This document shows, piece after piece, positions 34,876 through 43,645 of a DNA stretch of 64,000 nt (position 1 is the first letter of the stretch; each line of letters starts with the position of its first letter). The position numbers were made by a program, and so were the translations under genes. The notes under the pieces are model-generated. The model saw nothing but the letters and a program-made list of their open reading frames with translations. It searched no databases and was not told the DNA's origin. Origin of the DNA: CAZGEA01 sp964524515. GTDB taxonomy: Bacteria > Patescibacteriota > Microgenomatia > UBA8517. The DNA is taken from assembly GCA_964524515.1 (NCBI GenBank), contig CAZGEA010000004.1, positions 62,001-126,000 on the forward strand, written 5' to 3'.

Positions 34876-35025
34876 CTAGAACAAATAAATAAATGGAATT
34901 ACAACGATTATGACAACAAAAACACTAAGCAGAAAGCCAAGAGCGACGTCGCGTTTACGTTTTTTTGTCTCGTCTTGTGCTTTTGCAGCGTAACTTTGTA
35001 ATTGACCATAAGGTGCGTTGCTCAT
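34876..35025 (-). CDS. 49-residue single-pass membrane protein
   Basis: Read from ATG 35025 to TAG at 34876-34878. A polar N-terminal half (MSNAPYGQLQSYAAKAQDE then KKRKRD) is followed by one transmembrane helix (about residues 27-49) at the very end, i.e. tail-anchored with positive-inside orientation. AGGGGGGAT lies about 6 bases before the ATG as an SD-like site. A good promoter (35064-35092) and a terminator (34825) bracket it. Function unknown. Confidence 0.7.
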   Translation of the reverse strand: MSNAPYGQLQSYAAKAQDETKKRKRDVALGFLLSVFVVIIVVIPFIYLF

Positions 35026-35063
35026 AAAAATCCCCCCTAGGGATCAAGCAATATATTTGAAGA

Positions 35064-35092
35064 ATTATACCATACTATAGGTGGAATTTCAA
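35064..35092 (-). promoter_or_regulatory. Promoter of the 49-residue membrane protein gene
   Basis: Minus strand TTGAAA (35087-35092), 17-base spacer, TATAAT (35064-35069). A start near 35057 would give a leader of about 30 bases containing the G-rich SD. The -35 lies inside the 3' end of the upstream nucleotidyltransferase gene. Confidence 0.7.
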
Positions 35093-35908
35093 CTTATTTT
35101 TGACTTTTTTTGACCAATCTTTGGGGTGGAAAAATGCCATATTAGGCTTAATAATCTCTCTTGTGTGCTTACCTGACATGTATACTTTTTGAGCCTGGAA
35201 TGCAATTAATTCAAGTATTTGATATACCAGATTTGGTTTTTTTGGAGTAGCTTTTGAGGCGATACTGCCAATTTTGACTGAATTTGGCCAAAAGTCCAAA
35301 ATCCATGTGTTTTTTATAAGCAATTTTTCATAAATTTTATCTTTTTGAAAAAGAGGAATAATTTGAGCAATTTCGTGTGCTGTATAGATGTTTTTATTTT
35401 GAATTTCTAAACTAGTTTCATCAAGCCAGAGATTAATACACAACTTATCTTTTTCATCCAATAAATTTGGTTTTCTTATTTTTAACTTTGAATTTCTTAA
35501 TTTTAAATATACTAAAAATCTTGTTGTCCAAAGTGTCCCTTTTTTGGTAATAATCATCAAATCAATATCAGAATCATTATTTGCATTTTGCATGGCAACG
35601 GAACCGGTGATACCAACGAACAAAACTGAACTAATTTGCGAAATAATATCAACTCCCCTTTTTGCAATTTCTATTTTTTTAATAGATTCTTTTTCGTTGT
35701 TAAGACGTGCTGCAACTAAATGCTTTTGATTAGCCAGAAAATAATAATTTTTATATTTTGAAATTTTATACTTTTTTCTTTTTAAGATTTTATTTGCGTG
35801 CACTGAGGTAGTTGCCCATTTGTTCAAATCATTTGAATTTAATGGATAGGCGAAAATATTATGGTAAACAATTGAGGCGATTTGATTTTTATTGAGCTGA
35901 GATTCCAT
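35075..35908 (-). CDS. Nucleotidyltransferase-domain protein (polymerase beta superfamily)
   Basis: About 277 residues from ATG 35908 (MESQLNKNQ), which overlaps the upstream gene by 20 bases; a longer frame to 35977 is less likely. An N-terminal winged-helix-like region precedes the NT motif VGITGSVAMQNANNDSDIDLMIITKK, i.e. G-S-x(n)-S-D-I-D-L with the two metal-binding Asp. The C-terminal part is helical and basic. Substrate unknown; MNT-like or regulatory nucleotidyltransferases are candidates. Confidence 0.75.
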   Translation of the reverse strand: MESQLNKNQIASIVYHNIFAYPLNSNDLNKWATTSVHANKILKRKKYKISKYKNYYFLANQKHLVAARLNNEKESIKKIEIAKRGVDIISQISSVLFVGITGSVAMQNANNDSDIDLMIITKKGTLWTTRFLVYLKLRNSKLKIRKPNLLDEKDKLCINLWLDETSLEIQNKNIYTAHEIAQIIPLFQKDKIYEKLLIKNTWILDFWPNSVKIGSIASKATPKKPNLVYQILELIAFQAQKVYMSGKHTREIIKPNMAFFHPKDWSKKVKNKLKFHL

Positions 35909-37418
35909 ACTCAGATAATACCTGAGATGTGCCTGAAGTAATAGTCTTCGTAACGGCTTCTCCAGAACCTCCTGCAATTATGCTTCCAATTGCATCTTGG
36001 TAATATTTTGAAATTTTTGTGTTAATTCCAGTTGTTCCATCCCAAGTACGCGAGGCCAAATACCAGCTTTTGGCAAATGGTGCTTGGCGAACAAAAACTC
36101 CTGCAATTGGATCAGATGATAATAAATTTGCCATGTCAGTTCTTGGATAGATTTCACCGAATGCTCTAATTTTGCTTTCATTTGCATAAAGCTTTTCAAG
36201 TGATTCTTTTGATGAAATGAATTTTAAGAATTCCCAACTTTCAGGTTTTACCTGGCTTTTTTGAGAAACTCCCTCAACCCAATAGGAAGCATACGTAATG
36301 TCTGGATCTTCAGGTTTTTCTTTTTGAAGCTGTGGAACTGGATAGACTTTAAATCTAAGGCTTGGATTTTTTTGTTTGATTTCAAAAACTCTCCATGAGG
36401 GACCAAAATACATTGCTAATTTTCCATTTGCAAAAGCTAGAGTTGATGGAGGCTGTGTGTCATCCCAAACTCCGTCTCTTGTTGCGAATTGAACAAAGAA
36501 TAAAAGTGCTTGTTCTGCTAAGTTACTATTTGGAGCACTCATTCTAACCCCGTTTTGCATCATCATTAAAGCTAGAATTTCTTGCCAATGATCAACATTT
36601 TCTGTTCTTCCCAAAGCTACACCAGCTTGTTTTATGTGACCATCTGATGGATCTTTTATCGTTAAAGTCTTTGATAGAGCTCGCAAATCATCCCAATTAG
36701 TTGGAGCTGATTTGCCATAAGTTTCGAAGATATCTTCGTTAACAAACAAGGCTAGTGTGTCAAAGTTTAGAGGTAAACCTTTTATTGCACCACCAACTCC
36801 CAAATCAGATTGGATTACTGGAAAATATAATTGGACAAACTGAGCAGGTGACATGACTGAAGATGGCATATTATCTAAATCGTTTTTAAACATTGGAACC
36901 CAGGTATTATGAAATCTAAATATATCTGGAGCATTATTCCCAGTTGTTAGAGCATTTGATAATCTTTGCCTGTAATCTTCTTTATCTTGATGAACATATT
37001 TTATTTTTATCCCTGGATGACTTTGTTCATATTCATCGATTAGTGGTTTAACAATACTTTCATCTTCCCACATTTCCCACCAGACTATTTCTTTAGTTCC
37101 AGTTGATGGACGCCTAGTGAGTGCAAACCCGGCAAGACCTACTATTGAGATAAGTAGAACAAATAAAATAATTCCAAAAATTATATTTCTTTTTTTGTTT
37201 GGATTTCCTGTATTTGAAACAGATTCAACAGTGGGAACAACTGGAGGTGTGGGAGGCGCCACGGGAGGCTCTACAGGAGGAGCTACTGGGATTTGATCAC
37301 TGGCAATATTTCCATTTAATAATTCTTTTGGAGGCATATTTGATGCGGGTGATACTGGTGCTGGAGGTGGCACTGGATTTGGGTTTGAAATTTGATTTTG
37401 GGACAAGGATTCATCCAT
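35889..37418 (-). CDS. ABC-type sugar-binding protein, membrane anchored
   Basis: 509 residues. An N-terminal Pro-rich segment of about 75 residues precedes a transmembrane helix (about 79-100), so the binding domain (about 105-505) is tethered. EIVWWEMWEDESIVKPLIDEYEQSHPGIKIKYVHQD is the classic family 1 extracellular solute-binding start, with GNAPDIFRFHNTWVPMF and ANGKLAMYFGPSW further on. No permease or ATPase gene lies nearby, so it is an orphan or works with distant subunits. Confidence 0.85.
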   Translation of the reverse strand: MDESLSQNQISNPNPVPPPAPVSPASNMPPKELLNGNIASDQIPVAPPVEPPVAPPTPPVVPTVESVSNTGNPNKKRNIIFGIILFVLLISIVGLAGFALTRRPSTGTKEIVWWEMWEDESIVKPLIDEYEQSHPGIKIKYVHQDKEDYRQRLSNALTTGNNAPDIFRFHNTWVPMFKNDLDNMPSSVMSPAQFVQLYFPVIQSDLGVGGAIKGLPLNFDTLALFVNEDIFETYGKSAPTNWDDLRALSKTLTIKDPSDGHIKQAGVALGRTENVDHWQEILALMMMQNGVRMSAPNSNLAEQALLFFVQFATRDGVWDDTQPPSTLAFANGKLAMYFGPSWRVFEIKQKNPSLRFKVYPVPQLQKEKPEDPDITYASYWVEGVSQKSQVKPESWEFLKFISSKESLEKLYANESKIRAFGEIYPRTDMANLLSSDPIAGVFVRQAPFAKSWYLASRTWDGTTGINTKISKYYQDAIGSIIAGGSGEAVTKTITSGTSQVLSEYGISAQ

Positions 37419-37442
37419 ATATCCATGGTATCATACAAGAAT

Positions 37443-39251
37443 ATGAAACGCGCAAGATCTATATTTAAAAAGTTAATTCATAAACATTTTGTTCGTACTT
37501 TATTTGTAGTATTTATTTTTCTAATTGTTCCAATCTCAATAGTTAGTGCATATATTATTTTTAATAATGGAAAAATATATCCTGGGGTGTATTTGGGAAA
37601 CACTAATGTAGGCGGAAAAAATTTGAGTGAGGCAACTAACGAACTTAATAAAACATTATTAAATCAAAATTCCAGCAAGGTAAAATTTGTTGGATATTCT
37701 TACAATGAAGGGCAACAGGAAAAGCATGAATTTTCACTAGCTATTTCTGAAATTCAACTTAATTATGAAATTCAATCAAATGTGCTTAAAGCTTACTCAG
37801 TTGGAAGAAGTGGAAATATTATTAATGATCTTATCGAAATACTTGGTGCAAATTTTAAAGTGACAATAATTCCCCTATCTTATTCATACGACCATCAAAG
37901 ATTTGATGAATTTTTCTCCATTATTGCTTCTGCAATGAGTTTTGACCCAATACCTGCATCACTAAACTATCATGATAATAAAATAGAAGTGAACAAAGGA
38001 ACAAAAGGAATGGATATAAATGTTTCAAATATAAAAGAGAAAACATTAGATAAATTTTCAAATGGAAATTTGACATCAGCAATTGAGTTTTCTTCATACC
38101 AAACTGGAAAAGTACTAAATCAAAACGAAGCTGACATCTGGGAATCAAAAGCATCAGCATTAAAAGGCAAAAGTGTTTCAGTTTTTCGTGAGAATTTTTC
38201 AAAACAATACAACGATCGTGATTTGATTTCGTTTTTGTCATACGACAATACAAATTCAAAAATTGAAAAGGAGATTGATGAAATTTCAAAAAATATAAAT
38301 AGAGAACCAGTTGAACCTACTTTGACTGTGTCGAGGGCTAATAACGATACAATTAAAAGAGTTACAAGTTTTACTCCATCTGTTGATGGAATGAGTGTTA
38401 AAACTGATGAGCTTTTGGCTGAATTTATATCAAAATTAAATTTACTAACATCAACAGATCAAAGTGAAGCAAAAATTGAAATACCTGTCGCCAAAACTTC
38501 ACCTAAATTTAATATTGGAGATGTTAATAATTTGGGAATTACAACACTAATTGGTAAAGGGTATTCTAAATTTAGAGGATCAATTCCGTCAAGAGTTCAT
38601 AATGTGGCACTTGCTGCATCTCGCATCAATGGAGTTTTAATTGCTCCTGGAGAGACTTTTTCTTTTAATCAAGCACTTGGTGACGTTTCTAAATTAACAG
38701 GATACAAGGAAGCATATATTATCCAAGATGGTAAGACTGTATTGGGTGATGGCGGTGGAGTTTGCCAAGTGTCTACTACTTTATTTAGAGCAGTACTTGA
38801 TGCTGGGCTTCCAATTACTGAGAGGCGTGGACACTCATACCGTGTGACATATTATGAACAGGATTCAGGAGTGGGACTTGATGCAACTGTTTTTGCACCA
38901 ACAACCGATTTTAAATTCACAAACGATACGCCAACCTATATATTGATTCAAACGTCTGTAAATCAAAAGGATATGACTGCTTATTTTGAATTATATGGAA
39001 CATCAGACGGAAGAAAATCAACAGTTACAAAACCTGTTGTATATGACCAAGTTCCCCCACCTGAGGATTTATTTATTGATGACCCAACTTTAGCCAACGG
39101 AGTGATTAAACAGATTGATCACAAAGCATGGGGTGCTAAATCGAAATTTGATTACACTGTAACGAGAAATGGTGAAACAATTTATCAGAAGACATTTTTA
39201 ACAGTATATAAACCATGGCAAGCGAAATTTTTGCGTGGAACTGCTTTGTAA
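37443..39251 (+). CDS. VanW-family membrane protein with peptidoglycan-binding-like repeats
   Basis: About 602 residues from ATG 37443 (MKRARS). TATCAT at 37429-37434 is 8 bases upstream; longer in-frame starts lie within the divergent gene. One transmembrane helix (about 16-38), then YPGVYLGNTNVGGKNLSEATNEL, typical of the YoaR/PG_binding_4 module, repeated in part, and a VanW domain (about 375-520) with KFRGSIPSRVHNVALAASRINGVLIAPGETFSFN-type sequence and LGDGGGVCQVSTTLFRAVLDAGL. A G5-like C-terminus follows. Probably acts in wall assembly or binding. Confidence 0.88.
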   Translation: MKRARSIFKKLIHKHFVRTLFVVFIFLIVPISIVSAYIIFNNGKIYPGVYLGNTNVGGKNLSEATNELNKTLLNQNSSKVKFVGYSYNEGQQEKHEFSLAISEIQLNYEIQSNVLKAYSVGRSGNIINDLIEILGANFKVTIIPLSYSYDHQRFDEFFSIIASAMSFDPIPASLNYHDNKIEVNKGTKGMDINVSNIKEKTLDKFSNGNLTSAIEFSSYQTGKVLNQNEADIWESKASALKGKSVSVFRENFSKQYNDRDLISFLSYDNTNSKIEKEIDEISKNINREPVEPTLTVSRANNDTIKRVTSFTPSVDGMSVKTDELLAEFISKLNLLTSTDQSEAKIEIPVAKTSPKFNIGDVNNLGITTLIGKGYSKFRGSIPSRVHNVALAASRINGVLIAPGETFSFNQALGDVSKLTGYKEAYIIQDGKTVLGDGGGVCQVSTTLFRAVLDAGLPITERRGHSYRVTYYEQDSGVGLDATVFAPTTDFKFTNDTPTYILIQTSVNQKDMTAYFELYGTSDGRKSTVTKPVVYDQVPPPEDLFIDDPTLANGVIKQIDHKAWGAKSKFDYTVTRNGETIYQKTFLTVYKPWQAKFLRGTAL

Positions 39252-39254
39252 AAT
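39247..39254 (+). promoter_or_regulatory. TGTAAAAT -10 element, leaderless start of tsaD
   Basis: TGTAAAAT overlaps the stop codon of the VanW gene and ends 6 bases before the tsaD ATG at 39261, giving the same TG-hexamer-N6-ATG layout as the other leaderless starts. Confidence 0.5.
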
Positions 39255-39260
39255 ACATTT

Positions 39261-40265
39261 ATGAGAATTCTAGCAATTGAGACAAGCTGTGATGAAACAA
39301 GCGCCTCTGTTGTTCAAGAGAATTTAACTGGCGGAATTGATGTTTGTTCAATTATTATCGCAACATCACTTAAACTTCATGCCTCAACCGGGGGAATTAT
39401 CCCTGAACGTGCAGCTCGAGCTCAAATTGAATATATTATTCCAGTAATAGATAAAGCATTGACTGAATCAGGTTTTGATAAAACAGAAATAGATGCAATT
39501 GCTGTAACGCACGGACCTGGGCTTATTGGCTCACTTTTAGTTGGGATAGAGGCTGCAAGGACTCTTTCTTTTTTATGGCAAAAACCTCTTATTAAAGTGA
39601 ATCATTTATTAGGACATCTTTATGCAAACTTTATAACAGCCCAAGTACCACAATTCCCTGCAATTGGATTGGTAGTTTCTGGTGGTCACACTGATTTGAT
39701 TTACATGAAATCACATAATCAAATTAAATATCTGGGAGGAACAAGGGATGACGCCGCCGGCGAAGCATTTGATAAAACTGCGAGGCTTTTGGGGTTGGGT
39801 TACCCTGGAGGGCCCATGATTTCTAAAGCGTCAAAGGAGATAGTTGAAAAAGGAACTCAATTAAAATATTTCCCTAGACCAATGCGTGAATCAGGTGATT
39901 ATGATTTTAGCTTTTCTGGACTCAAGACCGCGGTTTTGCGGGAAGTAAAAGCAAACAGTAAATTTACAAAAAATGAAATGGCTGCTCAAATTCAAGAAGC
40001 GATAGTTGATGTTTTGGTTTACAAAGCAGACAAAGCTTGTATTGAATATATGCCAAAAAGCTTTTTGTTAGCTGGTGGAGTGGCTGCAAATGAGAGACTA
40101 AGAGATAAAATAAATCAAAAAATTTCAAAATCTGTAAAAATTTATATTCCCCCAGTTAATCTTTGTACTGACAATGCCGCTTATATTGGTGCTTGTGCTT
40201 ATTATCATCCTGAAATTATTGATTGGACTGATTTAACTCCAAACCCAGAATTGACTATTGTTTGA
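39261..40265 (+). CDS. tsaD: tRNA N6-threonylcarbamoyladenosine transferase TsaD
   Basis: 334 residues of the Kae1/TsaD ASKHA-fold family, which transfers the threonylcarbamoyl group to A37 of ANN-decoding tRNAs. It shows LAIETSCDETSASVV, THGPGLIGSLLVG, the metal-binding VNHLLGHLYANF (H-x3-H), SGGHTDLIYM, DDAAGEAFDKTARLLGLGYPGGP and LLAGGVAANERLR, with DNAAYIG near the end. Full length. It ends with TGA, showing TGA is a stop codon in this genome. Confidence 0.97.
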   Translation: MRILAIETSCDETSASVVQENLTGGIDVCSIIIATSLKLHASTGGIIPERAARAQIEYIIPVIDKALTESGFDKTEIDAIAVTHGPGLIGSLLVGIEAARTLSFLWQKPLIKVNHLLGHLYANFITAQVPQFPAIGLVVSGGHTDLIYMKSHNQIKYLGGTRDDAAGEAFDKTARLLGLGYPGGPMISKASKEIVEKGTQLKYFPRPMRESGDYDFSFSGLKTAVLREVKANSKFTKNEMAAQIQEAIVDVLVYKADKACIEYMPKSFLLAGGVAANERLRDKINQKISKSVKIYIPPVNLCTDNAAYIGACAYYHPEIIDWTDLTPNPELTIV

Positions 40266-40271
40266 TTTGAA

Positions 40272-40333
40272 TCGGCCGAATATCGGCCGAATGAATAGAG
40301 GGCTTGTTTCCCCGTGTACCAACTATCGGCCGA
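40272..40333. repeat. Three TCGGCCGA palindromes upstream of valS
   Basis: TCGGCCGA occurs at 40272-40279, 40283-40290 and 40326-40333, each within ATCGGCCGAAT. Such GC palindromes stand out in an AT-rich region. Each can dimerise or fold with another copy. They lie between the tsaD stop and the valS promoter (40361-40389): possible operator, terminator element or small mobile repeat. Confidence 0.7.
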
Positions 40334-40360
40334 ATAAAAACGAAATTAAATGCGGTCAAT

Positions 40361-40389
40361 TTTACTCGTGGATCATTGACAGTTATAAT
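40361..40389 (+). promoter_or_regulatory. valS promoter, leaderless
   Basis: TTTACT (40361-40366), 17-base spacer, TATAAT (40384-40389), then 6 bases to ATG 40396. This decides the valS start over in-frame codons further upstream. Confidence 0.65.
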
Positions 40390-40395
40390 CAGCAA

Positions 40396-42612
40396 ATGGA
40401 TTCAAAATTTGAACATAGTAAACACGAGAGTTCTATATATGATCTTTGGGAAAAAAGTGGAACTTTTAAGGCAAAAAAAGACGGTGTGCCTTTTACAATT
40501 CTTATGCCACCACCGAACGCTAATGCTTCACTTCACGCAGGACATGCAATGTACACAGTTGATGATATTTTAATTCGTTTTAAAAGAATGCAAGGATTTG
40601 CTGCTTCTTGGATTCCAGGGATGGACCATGCTGGATTTGAAACTCAATTTGTTTATGAAAAACATTTAGCAAAACAAGATAAATCTAGAATGGATTTTGA
40701 TAGAAATACTTTATATAACGATATTTATAAATTTGTAAAAGATAATTCAGGATTAATATTTGAACAATTTAGAAGGCTTGGTTTTTCTGCTGATTGGGAT
40801 AGGTCAGTTTTTACACTGGACGAGAATGTAACAACCCAAGTTTATGAAACTTTCCAAAAAATGGAGACTGAAGGCTTAGTTTATAGAGATAATTATATAG
40901 TTAATTATTGTGTAAATGATGGAACATCATTAGCTGAGCTTGAGGTAAAACATATTGAGAGGATTGACCCACTTTATTTTGTGAGATACCCACTTGTTGA
41001 AGACAATAATAAATTTATTGTTGTGGCCACTGTTAGACCCGAACCAATTTATGTTGATACTCACTTAGCTATCAATCCAGATGATAAAAAGAATAAACAT
41101 TTAATTGGTAAAAAAGTTTTAAATCCACTTACAAATCAAGAAATGGAGATTATTGCAGATTCATATGTTGATCCGGAATTTGGAACAGGAATTGTTAAAT
41201 TGACTCCAGCACATGATGCAAATGATTTTGAGGTTGCAAGGAAACATAATTTACCAATAGTGCAGGCAATTGATCACAGAGGACGAATGATTGAGACCGA
41301 GAATAAACTTGAACTTCATGGATTGAAAGTTAAGGCTGCTAGAGAGAAAGTCGTAGAAATACTTAGTAGTAAAAATTTAATTGAAAAAATTGATGAAAAT
41401 TATACTCATAGTGTTATTACTTGTTACAAATGCGGACGAGATTTGGAACCATTGACCACACCAAATTGGTTTATTAAAGTCAAAGACTTAAAGGAAAAAG
41501 TTATTGACGCTGTTGAAACAGATAAAATTAAATTTCATCCTAAAAAATTTAAAAGGCATATGCTTACATGGCTTAATGTTATGCATGACTGGCCCATCAG
41601 CCGCCAGATTGTTTGGGGAATTAGGATTCCAGTTTGGTATAAGATCGATCGCAATCATGACAATATTACTGTTAAATGGATTGATAAAGAGAACAAACCT
41701 CACTTTGGAAGTTTAATAAGCGAGTTAAATAACGGAGTAGGACTTAATGAAATTAAAAAAGGACTCCAAGAAGTGGTTGTTAAAGCTGAGAATGTGAAAC
41801 GGTATGTGATATCACCAGTTGAGCCCACAGATGGCGAGTATATTCAGGAAACTGATACTTTTGATACTTGGTTTTCATCAGGACAGTGGCCACTAGTGAC
41901 TCTGAAAGGGCAGGAATTTGATTCTCGCTTCCCTACTGATTTTATGGGAACACTGTCTGATATTTTAAAATTTTGGGTTTCTCGTATGATTTTATTTTCA
42001 TTGTATTTAAAAAATGAAATTCCATTTAAAGATGTTTACTTGTGGTCGATGGTGGCAGACTCCAAAGGCGTTAAAATGAGTAAATCAAAAGGTAATGTTA
42101 TTAATCCTATTGAGTTAGTTGATAAATATGGGGCAGATGCACTTCGAATGAGCTTGATGTTTGGAACACCAGCTGGAAGTAAAGTGATTTTATCTGAAGA
42201 TAAAGTGCGTGGAATGAGAAATTTCTCAAACAAGATTTGGAACGCTGCTAGATTTTTACAAATGCTTGAAGGTGAACCTACAGATAAAGAAAAAACAGAG
42301 GATCTGAATGAGAAATTTATTGAAGAGTTAAACGAAATTATTAAAAACTGCACTGAAGACCTTGAACGATTCAAATTAGATAAGGCGTCAGAGCTTTTGT
42401 ATGATAAATTTTGGCATTGGTATTGTGATTGGGCAATTGAAATGTGTAAGACTGGAAGTATTAAAAAAAGTAATATGATTATTGGATTGAAGACTTTCTT
42501 GAAACTTCTTCATCCATTTGCTCCTTTTGTTACTGAGTCTGTTTGGCAGGAGATGAAATTTGAGGGTGAAGCCCCTATATTAGCAACTTCACAGTGGCCA
42601 ACAACTTCTTGA
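40396..42612 (+). CDS. valS: Valyl-tRNA synthetase
   Basis: 738 residues, shorter than the E. coli enzyme (about 950). The class I motif HAGH is at residues 47-50 with GMDHAGFETQ downstream, the editing domain follows (VATVRPEPIYVDTHLAINP), then a Cys pair region (ITCYKCGRDLEPL), the DTWFSSGQWPL segment and KMSKSKGNVINP at about residue 560. The C-terminal coiled-coil arm of long ValRS seems missing. Start chosen from the leaderless promoter and family alignment; the open frame extends upstream to 40258 but that part is not ValRS-like. Confidence 0.93.
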   Translation: MDSKFEHSKHESSIYDLWEKSGTFKAKKDGVPFTILMPPPNANASLHAGHAMYTVDDILIRFKRMQGFAASWIPGMDHAGFETQFVYEKHLAKQDKSRMDFDRNTLYNDIYKFVKDNSGLIFEQFRRLGFSADWDRSVFTLDENVTTQVYETFQKMETEGLVYRDNYIVNYCVNDGTSLAELEVKHIERIDPLYFVRYPLVEDNNKFIVVATVRPEPIYVDTHLAINPDDKKNKHLIGKKVLNPLTNQEMEIIADSYVDPEFGTGIVKLTPAHDANDFEVARKHNLPIVQAIDHRGRMIETENKLELHGLKVKAAREKVVEILSSKNLIEKIDENYTHSVITCYKCGRDLEPLTTPNWFIKVKDLKEKVIDAVETDKIKFHPKKFKRHMLTWLNVMHDWPISRQIVWGIRIPVWYKIDRNHDNITVKWIDKENKPHFGSLISELNNGVGLNEIKKGLQEVVVKAENVKRYVISPVEPTDGEYIQETDTFDTWFSSGQWPLVTLKGQEFDSRFPTDFMGTLSDILKFWVSRMILFSLYLKNEIPFKDVYLWSMVADSKGVKMSKSKGNVINPIELVDKYGADALRMSLMFGTPAGSKVILSEDKVRGMRNFSNKIWNAARFLQMLEGEPTDKEKTEDLNEKFIEELNEIIKNCTEDLERFKLDKASELLYDKFWHWYCDWAIEMCKTGSIKKSNMIIGLKTFLKLLHPFAPFVTESVWQEMKFEGEAPILATSQWPTTS

Positions 42613-42646
42613 CAAGAATCGTAAATTGCTCCAGTATGTTTCAGAG

Positions 42647-42973
42647 ATGTCGAGACTGCCTAAAGTTATTTTTGTTTTAGTAATATTTTCTTTCACACTC
42701 ACGAATTTGGTACTTTTTTTGTCTTCAAAGATTAAAACAGTTACCCCAGTTGTACTTGGTGCTGAATCTGCAAACTATAATGTTGATTTAATTTCTTATT
42801 GGGAGAGTTTTGTGGAAAAACATCCTACTTACCGAGATGGGTACCTTGAATTAGCACACGCTTACAAAGCACAAGGAATGAATGATAAATCAAAACATTA
42901 TTTGGAGCTTGCTCGGATTTTGGATCCAAATAACCAAGAAATCTTAAATACTTATCAGGAATTAGGTTTTTAA
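42647..42973 (+). CDS. Membrane-anchored single TPR-like protein
   Basis: 108 residues. N-terminal helix (about 6-28), then a TPR-like pair: VEKHPTYRDGYLELAHAYKAQGMNDKSKHYLELARILDPNNQEIL. The start ATG 42647 lies 6 bases after TATGTT (42635-42640), with TTGACA at 42609-42614 (20-base spacer). Probably a scaffold on the outer face of the membrane. It nearly meets the convergent rplY gene (3-base gap). Confidence 0.65.
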   Translation: MSRLPKVIFVLVIFSFTLTNLVLFLSSKIKTVTPVVLGAESANYNVDLISYWESFVEKHPTYRDGYLELAHAYKAQGMNDKSKHYLELARILDPNNQEILNTYQELGF

Positions 42974-42976
42974 CCT

Positions 42977-43645
42977 TTATGCTTCTGGGGCTTTTTCTTC
43001 TTTAGTTTCTTCAGCTGTTTCTGCTGTATTAGTTGCTGTTTCAGCAGCTTGTTCACCTTCTGTGGCTACTGGTTCAACTACCACTTCTTCCTTTTGTTGT
43101 GGTTCGACTTTAACAACAATTGATTCAGGATCTTCTGTGATTGTTACGCCTGTTGGAGCTTTGATATCTTTTACATAAATTGCCTGATCAACTTCACTTA
43201 GGGATTCTATATTGACTACGAAATTTTCTGGAATATCTGTTGGCAATGCTTCAACTTCGATTTCTGACAATTGAGTAACGACTGTTCCAACACCTGATTT
43301 TTCTGCTTGAGATTCACCTTCTAATTCAACAGGGACTTGAGCTGTGATTTTTTCTTTTAAGTTAACTTCTCTAAAATCAACATGAAGGATTTGATCAGTT
43401 ACTGGATGCAATTGCACGTTTGAAATTAAAGTATGGCGTATATCTTTTCCAAGGTTTAATTCAACGATTGATGTCTCCCCTGCTTCTTTATATACAGATT
43501 GAAATTCTTTTGTGTTTATTTGAATTGAAGTTGACTTGATGTTTTTTCCGAAAATATTAGCTGGAGCCAAACCTTCATTTCTTAAAGTTTTGACTTTTCT
43601 ACCTAGTAAATCTCTTGTGTTAGCGTTTAGTGAGTATTTTTTCAT
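42977..43645 (-). CDS. rplY: 50S ribosomal protein L25/Ctc
   Basis: 222 residues of the long (Ctc/TL5) form that binds 5S rRNA. N-terminal L25 domain (about 1-92) with NANTRDLLGRKVKTLRNEGLAPANIFG, a beta C-terminal TL5 domain (about 95-185: LKEKITAQVPVELEGESQAEKSG-type), and an acidic Glu/Ala/Thr tail of about 40 residues. The start overlaps the DUF4012 stop by 4 bases (ATGA). Confidence 0.93.
   Translation of the reverse strand: MKKYSLNANTRDLLGRKVKTLRNEGLAPANIFGKNIKSTSIQINTKEFQSVYKEAGETSIVELNLGKDIRHTLISNVQLHPVTDQILHVDFREVNLKEKITAQVPVELEGESQAEKSGVGTVVTQLSEIEVEALPTDIPENFVVNIESLSEVDQAIYVKDIKAPTGVTITEDPESIVVKVEPQQKEEVVVEPVATEGEQAAETATNTAETAEETKEEKAPEA

Noticed and set aside
40258..40395. N-terminal extension of valS
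   Set aside because: The 46 extra residues are not ValRS-like, overlap tsaD and contain the palindromes; a leaderless promoter marks ATG 40396.
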